A stretch of DNA of 64,000 nucleotides from Syncephalastrum monosporum B8922 (taxonomy: Eukaryota > Mucoromycota > Mucoromycetes > Mucorales > Syncephalastraceae), in contig JNEN01001243.1 of NCBI GenBank assembly GCA_000697355.1, forward strand, positions 186,001 through 250,000, in the 5' to 3' direction. The translations under genes were made by a program, and so were the position numbers. Below, piece by piece: positions 60,991-64,000 of the stretch. The notes beneath the pieces were generated by a model. The model saw only the letters and a program-made list of their open reading frames with translations, ran no database searches and was not told the DNA's origin. The number at the start of each line of letters is the position of its first letter. Position 1 is the stretch's first letter.

Positions 60991-62004
60991 CTATAGGAAG
61001 CAGAAGAGGGGATTAAGTTCTGGCGAATGTGCAAGCAGTCCATCTTGACAATCCCATTCTCTTCCAACCATTTTTTTCGGCGCGTTGCTACGGTGGATCG
61101 GTGCTCCGTCCTCCATGAGCTTGTTGACTTTAGTTATATGATCTAATAATCTTTCTTTTATATTTCTTCTACTTGAATCTACATATATACATGTAAAAAC
61201 ATTACTATTCATCAATTTGGCACATAAAAAATAAACACCTGGGCTGCTGCCCAAGAAACGCCTTAGTGGACCTTCGTAGATTTGGTTTACGAAATCCACC
61301 ACAGTGCTCTTGGTTCGGCGACCTTCCTTCTCGAAGACGCCGAGCTCCGTCTTCTTGCCATGGGTGATACCACCCCTGACCATCACCGACGTCCTGTCGC
61401 TCTTGAACGTAGGTGCGAGGCACTCGCTGAGGTCGGCCTCGTCCTTCGTACGCCAGACGCGTACTTGCCCTGATTTTTTCCCTTTTTCGAAGCTGGCTTC
61501 GTCGGTCCACAAGACCTTCTTCCAGTCTTCAAGGGTCCAGGACTTGTACTTTCTGGCAAAGGCAAGGCGTTTCTCCTTATGCTTCTCCGTCAGGAACGGC
61601 TTCTTCTTCGCAGCTCGAGAGTTGATGCCAGCACGTTTGAGGGATCGTCGGACAGTCATGGTGCTGACATTGAGTCCGGAATCCTGCGTAATGTCTTGCA
61701 GAGGAGCACGACGATTCTTCTTGACTTCGCGTAGCAAGAGACGCTCGTCACGTTCCGTGAGCTTTCTGGGGCGTCCGGAACCTTCCTTTCGCTCGTGGTG
61801 TCCATATTGCTCGTAGTCAGCAATGGCCTTGCGAATGGTCGTACGTGACACAGTCAGTTCATTGGCGATTTTCGTGATGTTCCAGCCAGCTTGCTTGAAA
61901 GCGATAACTTTTGCCTTTAGAAATTCAAAATTGGGACTGATATTTATGACTGACGGCACTTCAAAATGTTCATGCTGAAAAACATCAACAAAACCAGTTG
62001 TCAA
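60991..62004 (-). mobile_element. Tc1/mariner transposase, C-terminally truncated copy
   Basis: 337-residue frame with the Tc1 layout: a helix-turn-helix (AGWNITKIANELTVSRTTIRKAI), a GRPRK hook motif, KNRRAPLQDITQDSGLNVSTMTVRRSLKRAGI (second HTH), and the catalytic core with the first Asp in VLWTDEASF and a second in MEDGAPIHRS. The frame ends at SPELNP followed by LFCFL, losing the conserved Glu/Asp helix and the rest of the domain, so the copy looks decayed. A region of about 125 nt (61128-61250, AT-rich, GTGTTT...TAACTAAAG) reads like an intron or insertion between RRFLGSSP and VNKLMEDG. No intact TIR was found on the left. The copy sits between two tandem kelch genes. Confidence 0.75.
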
Positions 62005-62919
62005 TGTTTTGTGCCTTATAGTACGTGATATGCTTAGCCTACACCCTGGTTTAGACGATTAAGCAGCTCCTGTGGGATTTGGGCCTGCGCTGTAAAGCCG
62101 AATTACATGGAGCACAGGCGCCAGAAATCCCACCATTTGTTACAGCGCAACAAATCCTGCCGGTTTATCGACGCGGTTGAGGTCCTCTCTTGCCATGGCA
62201 TGGTGCAACTGTGGCGCAACAGCGTGGGATAGAATGGTTCGCTTACTTGTCTAGGCATGCAGCAGATGGTCCAAAGCAGTAGACACTGGAAAGGGGTGAA
62301 GAAATTCGACAACTGCTGAAGGGAAGTACTGTTGTTATGCTTGCGCGGTGTTGAGACGCCTGCGAGGTCGGATGACCGAAAAAAAGGTGTAAAAGGGCGA
62401 ATAAAGGTTTTGGAGATACATTTTAATAGAATATGCATCGCTTTGAAATAAGCCATGGGTTGATGCTATGCCGTGCCCGTCGCACAGTGTCTGATCGAAA
62501 ATCAGAGTGATATGTATGGTATGTGAAATGGCAAAGAGAAAGATGACTCGCGAAGATCAGTACGGCTGAGTTACAGAACTCAGCCTTTGCAACATTTTCA
62601 AAGGTGTTCACCATAAATATCTCCCATGGCTTACGATGTAGCTTCCTCAAACAATAAACGACATACAAGTCAAATCGTAGTGCTATTGCTGATTAAAGCT
62701 TGCATCCTCTAAGTTTTTTCGAGGAAGCAGGTTACTATACGTACAGTACGTACAGCCAGAACAAAGCCCCACGACGTTATTTTCTGCAAAAAGAATCAGT
62801 GTTACACGTAAAAAAAGTTTGTAGCACTCTAAAGAGGCTAGCGTCAGTTCTAAGATTAACCATAGACCTTATAAACACAGGAAGGAGGGGCGTGCTCTCT
62901 TTTCAACTTTTTCTTATCC
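62005..62919. other. region between the transposon relic and kelch gene 2
   Basis: Contains the inverted repeat described separately and otherwise AT-rich promoter sequence of kelch gene 2. No supportable gene. Confidence 0.4.
62075..62157. repeat. inverted repeat beside the transposase, possible transposon end
   Basis: GGATTTG and GCGCTGTAA at 62075-62095 face TTACAGCGC and CAAATCC at 62140-62157. A further TGTGGGATTT (62071-62080) faces AAATCCCACC (62125-62134). This nested complementarity next to a Tc1/mariner frame could be a remnant of subterminal or terminal inverted repeats. Confidence 0.5.
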
Positions 62920-64000
62920 ATGAACATGCTCCAGAGTGCTTTGTTGCGTCTCGGGCTGCCAATATTAGCATTGGCAGTAAATCATGCCTATGCTGATATT
63001 CCCGTGGGGCGCTGGTCGCAAGGTAATATTGCACAAACGAGAGGAAGGTCTGTACAAGACTTAATTGTCGTGTTTGTAGCGTGTGCTTTAGTGGATACAA
63101 CAATTTACTGTTACGGTGGCAGTGGAGGCACATACACTAACGGCTCACCCCATATCTACAACGACATGTATTCTCTCGACCTAATGTCCACTGTCATAAC
63201 TTCGAACCTCGACAAATCCTGGAAGGAAGTCAACATGACGTCGAACACGCAACCAAGCTACAACTGGGAAATGGCCATTGCATCAAGCACGGAGCAGGGT
63301 GTTTTCGTCATGGATGGTGGTTCAGGACGACAGGATGGTCAGCCTCTCGCTCACCAGACCTGGATATATCGACCAAGCAACAACAGCTGGGAATATGCCG
63401 ACAATGCAGCTAGCCCACTTCAAATGTAAGCTGTATTCAGCGCCCCTCACGACATCGCTGCTTATTTCTGTTTTATCCAGGCATCAGGAGCCGATGGTGA
63501 CAGTAAATGGAACCAAAATGTACCGCTGGGGTGGTTTTGCGCAAGTGTTTTCACCAAAAAAAAAAAAAAAAAAACTATTTCTCACAATTTTTGTAGAGAG
63601 ATGCAAGTGGGTGTCCCAGAACCAAACAACGGAACTGTATGGAAAGACAACAGAATGTTTATTTTTGATTTGCTGGTAATTACTTTGATTTTATATTACT
63701 ACATTGCTCAATGAGTAGTACATAGTCGAACTCATGGAGTGTAGTGGCTCCACAGTTTTCTTCTAACTTCCCGATACGTACGGGTCATTCTGCAACTCTC
63801 AGCCCTGACGGCAACTCTATTTATTACTTTGGTGGACTTCAAGTTATCCAAGATGCAAACGGAACGGTTCACGGGCCGGTCGTCGACTTCATGAATGTTC
63901 TTGTATACAACACGATCACCACAAATTTCCAGCTCATCAGAGGCACAGGAGATAAACCTTCAAACCGGACACTCCATACGACGACCTTGTGTATGTGGCA
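62920..64000 (+). CDS. kelch-type single-pass surface protein, paralogue 2, cut by window end
   Basis: Starts MNMLQSALLRLGLPILALAVNHAYADIP (signal peptide). After an intron in the same place as in paralogue 1 it reads IYCYGGSGGTYTNGSPHIYNDMYSLD, VFVMDGGSGRQDGQPLAHQTWIY, HQEPMVTVNGTKMYRWGGFA, EMQVGVPEPNNGTVWKDNRMFIFDLL and IRTGHSATLSPDGNSIYYFGG. Identity to paralogue 1 is high through all blades seen. The frame is open at position 64000, before the transmembrane part. An alternative ATG at 62926 aligns better with the start of paralogue 1. An A18 run sits in an intron at 63557-63574. Confidence 0.85.

Noticed and set aside
1..64000. CRISPR array, prophage or bacterial operon
   Set aside because: No spaced direct repeats; genes are spliced eukaryotic genes throughout.

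Overview
The window comes from an intron-rich, gene-dense fungal genome, most likely an early-diverging fungus of the Mucoromycota (Mucorales type). The evidence is many short introns (mostly about 50-120 nt, GTAAGT-like donors), fungus-specific genes (Zn2Cys6 regulator, RCK2/SRK1-type kinase, a fungal-only regulator domain), Gln/Ser/His-rich simple-sequence proteins, and gene families typical of Mucorales such as a giant Sel1-repeat protein and kelch-type surface proteins. No bacterial operons, CRISPR arrays, rRNA or clear tRNA genes are visible. Organism assignment is inference from gene content only.

Layout. 1-1806: the GPI-anchor gene GPI2 (cut by the window start) and a Nudix/mL46 mitochondrial ribosomal gene, tightly packed on the minus strand. 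2449-3577: a Ser/Pro-rich single-pass surface protein. 3959-9516: a 1,753-residue Sel1-repeat protein on the minus strand with an N-myristoylation-like start. 9517-13618: 4.1 kb without a supportable gene. 13619-21975: an STK16/ENV7 kinase (-), a His/Cys-rich low-complexity protein (+) and a Zn2Cys6 regulator (-). 21976-23915: a gene-poor stretch holding a GC-rich, highly structured candidate Pol III RNA. 23916-32268: PEX4 (+), an RCK2/SRK1-type kinase (-) and a Sec1 family vesicle-fusion protein (-). 33142-45638 is the densest part: exportin-T, an F-box protein and a PQ-loop protein (all +), a small mitochondrial membrane protein (-), CAF-1 subunit CAC2 (+), a CAP-Gly protein (-) and LSM2 (-). 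46704-51272: two Q-rich regulators, an HSF-type factor and a protein with a conserved fungal domain. 52300-56249: a phenol-hydroxylase-like flavoprotein and an acidic protein of unknown role (both -). 58583-64000: two tandem paralogues of a kelch-type single-pass surface protein, separated by a decayed Tc1/mariner element; the second runs off the window end.

Most genes are independent housekeeping or regulatory genes, so no pathway cluster is evident. The most unusual material is the giant Sel1 protein with its predicted lipid anchor and GC-AG intron, the structured RNA candidate, the kelch pair with the intervening transposon relic, and a set of extreme exon structures (a start-codon-only exon, 12-nt and 21-nt coding exons, a 33-nt intron, a frame-preserving 57-nt intron). 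Gene models were built by reading splice sites by eye against family conservation. Internal junctions are stated where worked out; other multi-exon spans are given from start to stop codon only.
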